Part shown: positions 19,286 to 31,302 of the stretch, one piece after another | Numbering within the stretch: the first letter of the stretch is position 1 | How the letters are laid out: every line of letters starts with the position of its first letter | Assembly (NCBI GenBank): GCA_900175165.2 | Contig: FWWN02000236.1 | Span: 352 to 64,351 of the forward strand | DNA from: Rhizomucor pusillus | Taxonomy: Eukaryota > Mucoromycota > Mucoromycetes > Mucorales > Lichtheimiaceae | Length of the DNA stretch: 64,000 bases | Reading direction: 5' to 3' | Position numbers and translations under genes: made by a program | The notes under the pieces: model-generated | The model's input: only the letters and a program-made list of their open reading frames with translations | What the model was told of the DNA's origin: nothing | The model's database searches: none

Positions 19286-22200
19286 TTATTCTTGATTGCT
19301 TTGTTCAGCTGATATTCTTGCGATGCCAGATCGGATGGAGGACATGGGAGACGGAATGCCATCAGGAGATGCTACGCCATCATGTTGTGCTGCCACACTT
19401 CTGAAGTATTCCTGTGTCTGCGCTCCATTTTCAATCGCGAGACTGTTTGGAATACTTCGTACAAGCGGGGGAGGTTCGTATGATTGCGTAGATCCTATGG
19501 ACCTTGCTCCTTCATCGTAGCTGTTTCCGGCATATTCGTCATAGCCGTACTGCAAACCAGGGTCTCCAATTTGTATCTGTCCATCTTCGGTGTAGTAGCT
19601 ATCCAGATAGCTCGTGATCCAAGGATGTGAGAGTAGTTCGTTCGCGGTGGGCCGTTTCATAGGGTTGCGCGTAAAGCATTTCTTTAAAAAGTCGATACCA
19701 AGGCTTGACAACTGCGATGCGTCCGGTAGCGGTGGGTGACCAGTTACAACGTGGTACATCACAGACCACTCGTTCTCCAACGTGCTCCATGGTCGGCGAC
19801 CTGTCGCCATTTGCACGATACAGCAGCCTACGGACCAAATATCCATCGAGCCCTTGCGTCCAGTGTCAGCACCGGTAATAACTTCTGGTGCCATATACAT
19901 AGGTGTTCCGGCTAAACTGTTAACATTCATATTCATTGTCGTCCTGCCCATGGTCTTTTGTCCTTTTGCCAGGATCTTTGCAGCACCAAAATCAGATAAC
20001 TTGAGCTGTCCTTGATAATCAATGAGGATATCTGCAAACTCCAGTTAAAAAAAGCATGCCTTGGTACTAGGAGATTTCGCTACTCACTGTCTGGTTTAAT
20101 ATCTCGGTGTACAATATTGTTTCCATGCAGATATTTGAGACCGCTCAGTAGCTCGTAAGCGTATTTTACAATATATACTTCGTCCTCAATTCTTCCACCG
20201 TGCTCGAGCAATGATCCTAGACTTCCATTCTCGCAATACTCCATGAAAATATACACCTTGTCACGATGTACTTCCTGTAAATTTAGTTAGCACATATTGC
20301 GCACGACCAAATCCATGTAAATTTTACAACGTACCATGCCATAGTATTGAACGATATTAGGATGATCCAGCATTTCCATCACCTTCATTTCCTCCTTGAT
20401 AGCCTTATGCAGTGCAGAGAGCGAACTTGAATCTGGGAATCGTATCTCTTTGACAGCCATAACAGAAGATGTATCGAGATTGATGGCGAGATAGACAGAC
20501 CCAAATGTGCCTGCACCGATGAATCTGCCTTGCTGCCAACGGAACGAAATGTTGGAAGATGATGGTGCCAAAAACACGAGCGACTGATCCTCCGGTTTCT
20601 GGTCATCCAAGACCTTGCCGACAATCTTGTACTCTTGCTCCATAGTGTTACGTTTATCTTCAAGCTCGGAGATCTTGCGCATCCATTCGTCTCGAATATA
20701 TGTCACACCGCCTGAAGCAGAAGCAACATCGCCGGATACGCCAAATGTAGAGCTTGTTGCTATGTTATCTTTATCCTGCGCTACCTTGTTACCAGTCATG
20801 TACAAATTCCGCTTTGCAGTAATGCCACGCCTTCGCTGTTGCTCCTCCTTGAGCTGTAGTTCGTACGTCCACCGTGTTCCAAGTACATCGAAATGCGAGA
20901 TAAGCAAGGCTATGCATCGTGCGACTCTGCTTTGTAACTTTGAGAATTCAGACTCGTTCAATGCAAGGATATTGACGCCTCTCGTCATCAAATGACCGAA
21001 TTCTAGGGCAGCCACGGCCCATCGGAACGTTTTCCGGTCGCTCGGTACGCAATCATCGGTGATAAAGCAGATCCAATCGATTGCAAGGCGTACTAGCTTG
21101 AGATCAAGCTGAAGTCGCACCGCAAGGTCCAAGAATCTCGCCGCACGCATACCAAAATCGCTCGCAAAACTAAAGCACTCTTCCACAAGCTCTTGGCATC
21201 CAAGCCCAAGGGTCTGTTCGCGTATCGTAGCCACGCTGGAAATCGTAGAGTCAGCGAGTTTGAAAACGGTCATCTTGATTTTATACAATTCCTTGTTTAT
21301 ACGAGGTATATGGGCGCGGTGCTCCTGTAGAACTTGGATGCCGCTGGACTGAACAAGTCGCCAGAAATGAGCCTTTATAGGTTGCAGCGCGTTGGCATCT
21401 CCGGTGACTAGGCGTACTCGTTTCGGTTTCGTTCCCAAGTTTATTGCATCTGTGGGTATCTCGGCCACATCTCCGGTCCACATTATATTCTGCCACGGTG
21501 TCAAAATCAACAGATAATCCTCGTATTGATCGCTTGTTGTAGATCCAGGTGTTCCCGGTGTCGATGCTGGGTTTCGCTCGTCTGCAAAGCATGTCCTGAT
21601 TAATCGACGCACAGACTCATCGCGACTATACAGAGAAGGCGAAGCGACAACGTATATCCGATCTTCTTCGAAGCTTCCAGTATACACCAAGAAATGGCCT
21701 GTATCTACGAGGCAGTTGACAAGTTTCTCCAAGCTGACTGCATCCACGACGTACTCGGCTGCGTTTTCAAATTGGCCAGTGAAAAACCTGTATGATTCAA
21801 ATTAGCACATGCATTTCTAAGCCTCGGGCGAATATGTAAGTAATACATACTTTGCAAACTGCAAGAGTTTACGCGCTCTCATACGCATCGTGTGCAGTAA
21901 CTTTGTGTACTTGTCTTCAACGCCGCTGTCAGCAGATTCCGAGGGAATTTTTAGATTTGAAATGTAGTCATGCATAACATCTGTTAAAAGACGGTTCGTC
22001 ATTTGACTAGATTTGTATGTAAGCATTAGCGCGCCCCTCCTATTCTTCAGTGTGAAGAATGATACTTGCCAGAATTGCACTGCACACTCCTCATCTGCAC
22101 CTTGTACGACCTGGCAAACCGTAGTTCTCAAAATATCCCATTCCTTTTCGAGGACTTCGCATTCGCGCAGACTGTTCTCCCTCTCTAGATCAAGCTTCCA

Positions 22201-23565
22201 CTGAATTAGCTTGTAATAGAATCGCATCGAGTCCATCAGCACAGCGTCGTAATCTTTATCGATGAATTCGTCCGACCGCAATTGCCATCCAGGCGCTGGA
22301 TATGCCAGCTCTTCGTACTGTCTCTTGACTCTGCATGCTAATGCAAGCAGGCCACGATAATCTTCCATCATGGCGTCGACCATTTGCTTTGGAGGTTCAT
22401 TCAACCTATCCTTGTATTCCAGGCGAAGTTTGAGAGCTTCTTCTACAAGTGAAGTCGGGAACACAGCGAGTCGTCGAAGTTGATTGATGAAGGGAGGAAG
22501 ATTCATCTCCTGGAAGAGGCTGTTGTTTGCAATCATGGTGCGTTTCGATTTGACAAGTAGCGAGTTGAGAGCTGAAAGTGTTCGCTTATCAAACGTATCC
22601 TGCAGAGCTGATTCTTTCAAGATACGTTCCACAAACGATGGATCAGCTCGTTGTACTTGCATGTAATGCGACATGGAGGACGAAAAGTTGTTTTCTACCG
22701 CTGGCGTCACGGGATGTTCTTCTGTCTCCAGTCTACCCTTTCGTGCGATCTGCAACTCTTCTGAACCGGTCCAATCTACGAGAATTTTGTACTGCATATG
22801 CAAGCTGCGAGTGATAGTACACCATGAATTGAGTGCATCCAAGCGAGCTTGAAATTCTGCGGCGCCGTACGCAGGTTTGTCGTTGATCATATCAGCTCTA
22901 GTGGAATACAAAGATTCAATTCGATCGACTTTCTTTAGAACTTCTGCTACTTGCGCGAGTGCGTCCGGACTTCCTTCGTCGTCGGTTACGCGAAATGCCA
23001 TGACAGCATCTATTACATCCTGAACATCTTTGCGACCGTCTTGAAGGTATCTTTGTTCTTCGGCAATCGTTCGACCACGCAATAGTGCTCGCAGAGACAT
23101 CCATATTTCTTGAATGGGCTTTTGTTGTTTCATACGATCCGACGTTGATAACCGCTTCTTTTCAGATTTCAGCACTTCACCCATAAGTACAGACTCGAGC
23201 ATTTGCTGCCATTCCAGACGCTCGTGCGAGATTTCAGGAGGTGCAAGCGATTGGTTGCGATATAGCTTGTTGAATGCTGTTTCGTCTTCCTCGTCCGTAC
23301 CGTACCCATCGTCTTCTCCTTCGCTGTATTCCTCATCCAATTCACCGGGTGATTCGGTTTGCAGCGGCTCATTGAATGGCCAAGGTTGCTCGGTAGGGAC
23401 GGGCTGCTTTTGTGCCAGTTGGGCAAAGGTAGGCGTATGCTGATCGCGAATATGCGGTAAAGCATTGAGAGGCTCGGCCAAGTCGAATGTCGAGGTTGGA
23501 GGCTCTGATGAGGGAGTTTCTTCGTTATCCTCCTGCATCCACCGAACTCTCCGTATGCCGGCCAT
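19286..23565 (-). CDS. SSK2: SSK2/Wis4-type MAP kinase kinase kinase
   Basis: Large gene (well over 1,200 residues) starting at 23565 (MAGIRRVRWMQEDNEETP). The N-terminal regulatory region carries ERLEWQQMLESVLMGEVLKS and many helical segments, the hallmark of SSK2/SSK22/Wis4 and MEKK4. The C-terminal kinase domain has RFIGAGTFGSVYLAI (P-loop), VMAVKEIRF (Lys), HRDIKPDNIL (encoded near 20090-20120), KLSDFGAAK, AGTPMYMAPEV and DIWSVGCCIVQMATGRRPW. A Ser/Pro-rich tail follows. Introns lie near 21790, 20280-20335 and 20035-20085. Known role: it phosphorylates the MAPKK PBS2/Wis1 in the osmostress (HOG) pathway and is activated by a response regulator binding the N-terminal region. It faces the BOI-like gene across a 720-bp divergent intergenic region. 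Confidence 0.95.
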
Positions 23566-24285
23566 CTGTTCTTTAGAGATTCATATACGTCCGAAAGTGG
23601 GAATGGGTAGAGGCAGGACGGCAGTAGGTGCTTTCTTGCAGCGGAGAAACAATCCTGCTCTGTCGGACGATCATTGCCGTCTCGAGAGAAAGAAGGTCCC
23701 TCTTGCTATCCGACCGAGCACAAATTTTTCGATTCAAATGAATATAACATCAATAGAAAAGATACTTTGGTTATATCCAAAATGAATTTACATTATTCTC
23801 GCATATCATTCAAAGATACATTGCGCGATTAAGTGCCGAAAAGATGGTTATACCTGCTTCCAGCAATGACTCTAGGCACAAAAAAAGGCTCGCAGGAACG
23901 TGTCTTGCCAGCAATAGTTGTCAATCATAATATGTGTATCACTCACCTTGAATCTTGAAGACCTGTAACTTGCTTGCGTGATGTTGGACTGTGAGCCGAG
24001 CTGCTGCAAATAGCAGCATTATCTTGAGATAACTCTTTTAGTTCCCCAGACATGTTATGCAGACAGGCCCGTCCCCTAACAAGAAAATATATTACATCTT
24101 CCTGCTGTTCCCTCCTCAAAACTCCTTTCCGCTCATAACCGCTTTAGCCAAGTTCAAAGTTTCTTCCTTCTTTCCTCTTTTTTATTCTTGACCCAGTACA
24201 CTCTTTTATAACTTCTCTCCGTTCCTTTCCTTTATAAATACGTATTCTCGTTCAAGGTCTATTTTTTGGCCTTCTCTCGTTTCAA
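23566..24285. promoter_or_regulatory. Divergent promoter, SSK2 / BOI-like gene
   Basis: 720 bp without a supported gene. On the BOI side there is a pyrimidine-rich tract (about 24110-24260) and a TATA-like TTTATAAATA at 24231, 55 bp upstream of the BOI-like ATG. Confidence 0.5.
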
Positions 24286-26806
24286 AATGACAAAGCAAAT
24301 CGTTTATGCCATTCATAACTTTGAAGCCGAGAATGAAGACGAAATCAACTTTTCTGTGGGTGAGCCGATCGTTGTTCTTGAAAGGGATGACAAGTACATG
24401 GACGGCTGGTGGCAGGTAGAAAACGAGTATACCCAAATTAGGTTTCAGCCGTAATATTCACTTGCCTCTTTCAGGGACGCAATGTCCATGGCCACGTTGG
24501 CCTCTTTCCTATGAATTATGTCTCACCCGAAAAGCCACGTATCACCAAGACTAGCACAACGACGGCGTCATCCTCATACTATTCACCCTCACCATCCAAC
24601 ACCACCACGTCCCTCAACAAGATAACACAAAGCGACGACTACTCTACGCTTGAAGAAAAGATTAACAATGCTATATCTCACGTACAATCTGCAACATCTA
24701 TCAGCGCACGCCCGGAGGACTGGGACTCTAGCATGGTAGCATCCTGGTTAGAATCCGTCGGTTTAGGATCTGTCAGCGATATTTTTGTCGGTAAGGGATC
24801 AATTTATTTTCCTTGCATTAACGATCGGTTTATATAAATTCAAACATGCCGTACCAAAGAACAGGAAATATCTGGCGATATTTTGCTCAACTTGACAATG
24901 GACTCCCTAAAAGAGCTGGGTATTTCGACTTTTGGAAAGAGATACAAGATCATGCAGGCTATAGCTGATCTAAAAGCAGAAAAAAGAGAAGTAGGGTTTG
25001 GACAGTATAGTGCTGCTGTTATTAGTCTCCTAATTTTATTAATCGATAGTCGAAATCCCGCGCACACAATGGATCACGGCATTTCTCGAGTACAACGCCG
25101 CCTTCTCCTGTAGAATCCGACAGTTCGTACCATGTGTCCCGTCACAACAACCATGCTAGCTCGATGGATATTTCAATGGACGACGGCAGCCAATACTTCC
25201 TTGCGCCTGCAGCGAGAAATCAGCATCCTTCTGTAGAATCAATGCGTCCTGTCTCTCCACAGAGCCTCTCTTCGCCCAATGTAAGCCGCTCGAACACTCT
25301 CAATACTATGTCCTCCAAGAAATCAAGCTCCTCGACGGGGACACATCGCAGCGAAGAGCGAATACCTAGCTTGCCAAAGAGCAAGACTGCCGGCACATTT
25401 TCTCCCTCGTCTCAAAAGAACGGATCTATCATTGATGCAATGGATAAGGGCGCTACCGTTTCGAGCGCTCCTTCTGGCATGGGCCACAGTCAATGGACAA
25501 ACGCAAACGACGTAGGTTACGCTGTAAATACTTGATACTGGTCTTTCTTAACGGTTGATGTGTGTCTAGTCAAGCATTTCTATCGGTACTGCCGACTTTA
25601 CGCATCCCATGTAAGTTTAACGTCGGATACACGGCGCTGTGACAATTTTTAACAATGCCGTCAGGGAGAATGGTCAAAGAAAGTTGTCTGTGGCGTCTGT
25701 CGACCATCAGCAACAAGCAGCTCAGGAATCCCAGGCTCCGGAGCACGAGGGATGGTTGCATAAGCAGAGCGACAAGTATAAAACCTGGAACAAGCGATGG
25801 TTCGTTCTCAAGGGAACCAATCTGTTCTACTTCAAGAGTCCCAAGGACGTCCGCATGAAAGGCATCATCAATTTACGAGGATATCGGATCATCGTGGACG
25901 ATTCGATCCACAGCGGCAAATACTGTTTCAAAGCACAGCACGAGCATGAACGCACATTCTTCTTTTACACAGATACAGAGGATTCGATGCGAAAATGGAT
26001 TAATGTGCTGATGAAGACAACCATTGCCAGAGATATAAGCAGTAAGTGGTTCAACGTATACTAGAATTTCGTCATACATTTATGGAATTATTGTAGCACC
26101 TGTAATGTCCTCAAACCCTGTTGCTACAGTGTCTCTAGAAGTTGCGCGCAAGATGCGTCCCCGCCCTCCGTCCATGATCATGTATAAAGGTCAACAAACT
26201 CAGCGGCCTGCTACAGCAAATCTGGCTGTACCTAGCGAGTCCTTGTCGATGCTACGAGAAGAAGCCGATGATGAGCAGCAAGCCAGTGCATATTCTGAAG
26301 AGGTTTCTCTGTATGCGGATGCACAGCCGCAAAGTAGCAATGCAATGTGGGACCGTTCAGACTACACCGACTGGGTCAACCAGCGAATCCATTCCCGACA
26401 AATTGATAACCTGACAACCTCGTTTCGAGACGGACAAGTGCTTGTCGAGCTGTTGGAAAACTTGAGCAACAAGACCGTACGGCGTCCGTTGGAACCCGAG
26501 AATGGTGATGAAAACGCTGTGAATATGCACATGCTGGATACAATTGTTGCTGCTTTCAAGTTTATGGGTCGAGAAGGCGTGCCCATTGATGGAAAATTCA
26601 CAATTAAAGGTGAGAAAGCGTATAGATTGATAGGTCCATCTGCTAAGTCAGTCTTAACTCAACGTGGACTTGCAGATGTATTCGCTGGCAATGAGGAAAA
26701 GATTATCCATTTGCTCGATGCTCTGCGGGCATGGGCCGCCAATACCGAAAGAAATGCAGATACTGACGCTATACCGCAAGCGAGAATAGCAACCAGCGTT
26801 TTCTAA
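24286..26806 (+). CDS. BOI/Pob1-type SH3-SAM-PH polarity protein with C-terminal CH-like domain
   Basis: Start at 24286. SH3 domain: IVYAIHNFEAENEDEINF, DGWWQ spliced to GRNVHGHVGLFPMNYV. SAM domain: WDSSMVASWLESVGLGSVSD, then ISGDILLNLTMDSLKELGI and GKRYKIMQAI. Ser/Thr-rich linker. PH domain near 25750-26040: HEGWLHKQSDKYKTWNKRWF, LKGTNLFYF and a closing MRKWINVLMKTT with the conserved Trp. After a linker comes DWVNQRIHSRQIDNLTTSFR, DGQVLVELLENLSNK and IIHLLDALRAWA, a calponin-homology-like domain. SH3-SAM-PH is the order in yeast Boi1/Boi2 and S. pombe Pob1, which act in polarized exocytosis and cell polarity with Cdc42 and formins. The CH-like end suggests an extra cytoskeletal contact (inference). 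Confidence 0.9.
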
Positions 26807-26996
26807 ATCGTAAAATTCCTCATTTATCCTCTATTCCCTTTCCACCCACCGTTATAAATCATAGTTACCTTAGTATCCATATAATAACTTTTACATTCCT
26901 CTGTGTGAAGTGGCACGAACGGGCCCACGGTTCTGAAATTCTAAATGTCCGTTGGCACCGCCGCTCCGCCTTCTTCAACACTGCAATTGATATAAT

Positions 26997-27389
26997 ATGA
27001 GTTTTGGCCGACCTCGCAATGTTGAATCCATTAGCGGCGCACCTCCACTTCTTGGAAGCTTCCCACTCGATCATGAAGGTACTGGGTTAATGACTGCAGA
27101 TTTGTTACCTCATTTTACTCAATGGAGAATGACTAGGTGAATGCAAAGATTTTATGTTGGACTATGTAAAGTGCCTTAAGGAAAACAAGAATAACAACGG
27201 TGCATGCCGTGAGAAATCGCGTGCATATCTGCAATGCCGAATGGACAAGTGAGTTGCTTTATTTGTCACGAGCTGTGTAGTAACCACAACGCGGTAATTA
27301 GGGGTCTGATGGCAAAGGATGATATGCGAAACCTGGGATTTGCAGACTTGAAATCATCACAGGACGAAAAGAGCAACAACAAATCTTGA
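26997..27389 (+). CDS. COX19: COX19, twin CX9C mitochondrial protein
   Basis: A three-exon gene that a plain ORF scan would miss. Exon 1 from 26997 reads MSFGRPRNVESISG then PLLGSFPLDHEG; a roughly 58-nt intron leads to ECKDFMLDYVKC and CREKSRAYLQCRMDK; a second intron (GTGAGT..ATTAG) leads to GLMAKDDMRNLGFADLK and the stop at 27389. The twin CX9C motifs are exact (C-KDFMLDYVK-C and C-REKSRAYLQ-C), and SFPLDHEGEC is diagnostic for Cox19. About 90 residues. Known role: soluble intermembrane-space/cytosol protein imported by Mia40, required for copper delivery to cytochrome c oxidase. It converges on the TSC10 gene with only about 36 bp between stop codons. Confidence 0.94.
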
Positions 27390-27425
27390 TTATATTTGTT
27401 TGCATTATTGTTACTATTATTGCCA

Positions 27426-28761
27426 CTATTCATCATTCTTCAACTTTTTGACCATATAATCCATGTACATTGCATAGATAGATCCAACAGGCTGTGCAAT
27501 TGAGAAATTTAGAGTCAGTGCATTTTCAAACCCGTATTCATTTTTACCTGAGCAATCAACGATAGGAGCGAATCCAATACAAAATTATTGGACGGATTGA
27601 CACCGCGTACGGCGCTCCGTAAAAGGTCGCCGATGAATTCTGTAGTAATCATGTAATGACCCGCATCAAGACCTGGTTGGTCGTAGTTAGAAATAGCAGT
27701 AACATGCTCATTAGAAACCAAGATAGTCACCGTGAATGAGAGCCTTGGCGCACTCTGAAGGTGCAAGTGCAGGGCTTGCACCTTCGATTTCTTTTGTAAC
27801 GTCAGGCTTTGTCATGTTCTAAATGACAATTGTGATTGAGTGTCTCTCCAAGTAATCCGTCCATCAACTCAAGCAGTACCTCGGTCACGTATCCAGGAGA
27901 ATCGATATTGCCGGGGAAGAAGATGTGCACGTCGATTCCGTAACGTTTCAATTCGTTACGGAGGGTATCGGCCAGACCACGGACGGCAAACTTGCTCGGC
28001 GAGTAAGTTGCATAGCCGACAAAGCTCAAGAGACCAAGCATGGAGGATACGAAAACGATTTTGCCCTTCAAATTTCCGTCTCTCATGCGCGTCGCAGCTT
28101 GCTAAAATGGGAACCTCACGTCAATGCACGCGTATTATCACCTGATTGTTGCAGAGTACTTGCATGTGCGACGTAAGTTTGACCAAGGTAGTTGAGTCGA
28201 ATCGACCGCTCAAAATCATCCATAGTGTGATCCAAAAAGTATTTTGGGAAAGATGCGCCTGGATGGGTCTTGTTACTCACGGCGATGAACAAAAGACGAA
28301 TAGCTTTTACCTGCGCAAGTGCAAACAAAATCAGGGTCCACGCCCATCTTGACCTTGGCTTCGTCGAAGGCACGGACAACATCCTCCTTGGAAGTTACGT
28401 CTGCGGAGACAACGACGACCCTTTGAACCTCGGTAAGTTTGTGTGCCTGAACTCGAAATCCAATCAGTCTCTCAAAAAATGGATCCAGATAAAGCGAGAT
28501 ATAGCATACTTCGATCTCTTGCGCAGCTGTTTCCAGCTCGTTCTGCCGACGAGCAACGATCGTTACATTGGCGCCGCGTTTTGCTAGCTCAATTGCGAGC
28601 GCTTTGCCGAGACCGGTGCTGCCACCAGTGATGAAACAGTGCTTGCCTGCCGGTCTAAACGGCTTCCGTGTCAGGCGGGTGACAATATACTCGGCTGAAA
28701 GCGCCACAATGGCAGCAGCACCGAGTGCAATGATCACTGATGCCCAGGTAGGAACAGCCAT
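27426..28761 (-). CDS. TSC10: 3-ketodihydrosphingosine reductase (TSC10/KDSR)
   Basis: Start at 28761 (MAVPTWASVIIALG), beginning with one hydrophobic membrane segment. A short-chain dehydrogenase fold follows: KHCFITGGSTGLGKALAIEL (TGxxxGxG cofactor loop), VTIVARRQNELE, VVVVSADVTSKEDV, IVFVSSMLG (catalytic Ser) and YATYSPSKFAVRGLA (YxxxK). The C-terminal half has IFFPGNIDSPGY and GHYMITTEFIGDLLR, VRGVNPSNNFVLDSL, motifs that separate KDSR from other SDRs. The last exon is short: PVGSIYAMYMDYMVKKLKNDE, stop at 27426. It catalyses NADPH-dependent reduction of 3-ketosphinganine, the second step of sphingolipid synthesis, at the ER. Introns at about 28450-28510, 28290-28330, 28090-28165, 27785-27840 and 27490-27545 are approximate. 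Confidence 0.93.
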
Positions 28762-29411
28762 TCGTGTTTATGTCCTGAGGAACCAGGTTCAGCTTTGGCT
28801 AAACGCGCTGCTGTGAATTTGGCGCTTGAATTTCATTAACTGCGTTTGGGGCTCAGCATGGTTGATTGACAAGCTTTGTGCCAGTGGCATTTAATATATT
28901 CGACAGTGAACACAAGTCATCGTCAGTGTCTATGGTGGTTCGACAGTTACCAACGTGGGCCTGAATGAAAACTTTAATACATATCTCTAAAGACGGGAAC
29001 GCATACAGAATACGCCAGTAGTTGGTAATTCAGTGATGATTCTAGAGGCTCTATTTTGGACAAGCACAAGAAGATGAGCCAGTATTTAGATATGCCTATA
29101 CCCTACGAGATGTATGCACTGGCTACTGATCGATATTCATTCCGATTGACAAATTTCACAGCATTTTGGGCTCATCCGCCTAGGATATCATTAGTTACTT
29201 GGTTGCGCCTCAGTCCTAGAGTTGCTCATAAAAAGCCCTAGACCAACTGTCCTTTCAATTATGTGCATTTTATGTTTGTTGAAAAAGATACAAATTTTGA
29301 TGCATTGACATTCGTGGTTGGTACCTTTTTAATTGCGTTTCTGAGTATTTGCATTGTTCTTTTGGGAAAGTCAGCACGATTTGACGCTTGCCTGACGGCC
29401 TTTCCGCAAAT
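28762..29411. promoter_or_regulatory. Divergent promoter, TSC10 / AP-2 mu
   Basis: 650 bp between opposing start codons. AT-rich on the AP-2 side. No supported gene; the short plus-strand frame at 29056-29241 has no motif. Confidence 0.45.
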
Positions 29412-31067
29412 ATGATCAGTGCATTCTTCATTTATAACCAGAAAGGCGAAGTCCTCATCTCACGTCTATACCGTCAAGACCTAAAGTATGCAAGCAAAAG
29501 CGTTCGGTACTCATTCCATTGCCACGCCTAACCAAGTTTCTGTTGTAGACGGTCGGTTGCCGATATCTTTCGCATTCAGGTCATCTCGAACACCGATGTA
29601 CGATCGCCAATCATCACTCTTGGCTCGACGTCTTTCTTTCACGTGCGACATGAGAATTTGTATATCGTTGCAGTAACAAAGTGGAACGCCAACGCTGCCA
29701 TGATTTTTGAGTTTTGTTACCGCGTTGTCAATATTGGACGCAGCTATTTCGGCAAATTTGACGAAGAAGCTGTCAAGAACAACTTTGTCTTGATTTATGA
29801 GCTTTTGGACGGTAAAGTGCGGAGGGGAGGAGCAATAGAAGTATAGCATTTGCTCACATCCACCATTCAGAGGTTTTGGACTTTGGCTATCCGCAAAATA
29901 GTGAGACGGATACTCTAAAAATGTACATCACCACGGAAGGCGTCAAATCCGAAAGGGCCGAAGATTCGAGTAGAATTACAATTCAGGCAACCGGCGCTAC
30001 ATCATGGAGACGAAGCGATATCAAGTACAGAAAGAATGAAGCATTCATTGATGTTATCGAAAGCGTCAACTTGCTCGTGAGCAACACTGGAACCATCTTG
30101 CGGTCAGACGTTGCTGGTCAGATATTGATGAGAGCATACCTATCAGGCACCCCCGAGTGTAAATTTGGTCTCAATGACAAGTTAGTTTTGGACAAGGACG
30201 CTGTCAACCGCACAAGGTAAAAGGATGATGCAAACACTTGTAAAGTCCAGAGACAGAGAGAGATCTCACTAGCAATATTTTTCAGTGTACGAAGAGCCAA
30301 CACTGTTGAAATCGATGATTGCCAGTTCCACCAATGTGTCAAACTTGGAAAATTTGACACTGATAGAACCATCAGCTTTATTCCTCCCGACGGTGAATTC
30401 GAACTAATGAGGTGTGTTTCCTAACGCTTCTATCTTTCAAAGTATATCGTGCTTAGGATTTGTTTGCATAGATATCGTACAACCGAAAATGTCAACTTGC
30501 CTTTCAAAGTGCATCCGGTAGTCAATGAAATTGGCAAGACTCGGGTCGAATACAAAATCAATGTCAGGGCCAATTTCTCACCAAAATTATACGCGAACAA
30601 TGTTGTTTTGAGGATACCAACGCCGTTGAACTCTGCAAAGGTAGAAGTAAAAGTTGGCTCTGGTGGTAAAGCAAAATATGCGCCAGCAGAGAATTGCATT
30701 GTATGGAAGTAAGTCATAAAAAAGGTGGATGCATGAGTTCTCAGTCTAAATACATTTCACCTTGACTAGAATCCCTCGATTCCAAGGTCAAGCAGAATTC
30801 ACTTTAAGCGGCGAGGCAGAATTGACGGCCATGACGCACAAAAGGGTCTGGTCCCGGCCACCTATTTCAATGGATTTCCAAGTGCTCATGTTTACATCCT
30901 CGGGATTGCTCGTGCGTTTCCTCAAAGTATTCGAAAAGAGCGGATATCAGTCTGTGAAATGGGTCAGATACATGACAAAAGCAGGCTCTTATCAAATCAG
31001 AGTAAGCAGAAAAATGCAAACTTCTTTAGAACATTCAAAGATTATTGACATGGATTTCTAGTTTTAA
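29412..31067 (+). CDS. APM4: Clathrin adaptor AP-2 mu subunit
   Basis: Start at 29412: [20 protein letters not shown], nearly identical to the N-terminus of AP-2 mu. The longin-like domain continues [32 protein letters not shown] and [11 protein letters not shown], then [19 protein letters not shown]. The mu-homology domain begins [20 protein letters not shown] and includes [71 protein letters not shown] and [14 protein letters not shown]; the final exon encodes only Phe before the stop (YQIRF). About seven exons, roughly 430 residues. The MISA start and overall sequence favour AP-2 over AP-1 (APM1). Role: binds YxxPhi cargo signals and PIP2 in clathrin-mediated endocytosis. Confidence 0.95.
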
Positions 31068-31302
31068 AGAAACATTTCTCGCTGTTGCAATCAACAATCC
31101 CTTTAAATTTACATACCCACGTAATCGCACGCTCAAAGACGCATTTAGATGCTCACCTTGTCTCGATCTTTTTGATGAATAAAAACTCGTGTAGTCTTAA
31201 TACTAGTTACTGCAATTTTTATTGTCGTGCTGTATCAGAGAGCTGTCGGCGTCCCAAGCGCGCATTGCAGCATATCGTGCTGTCTTTTCACGAAACGTGA
31301 TC

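Noticed and set aside
16834..31067. Functional gene cluster (secondary metabolism or stress) around velvet and SSK2
   Set aside because: Neighbours are housekeeping genes (COX19, TSC10, AP-2 mu) with no biosynthetic enzymes, so the proximity looks incidental.
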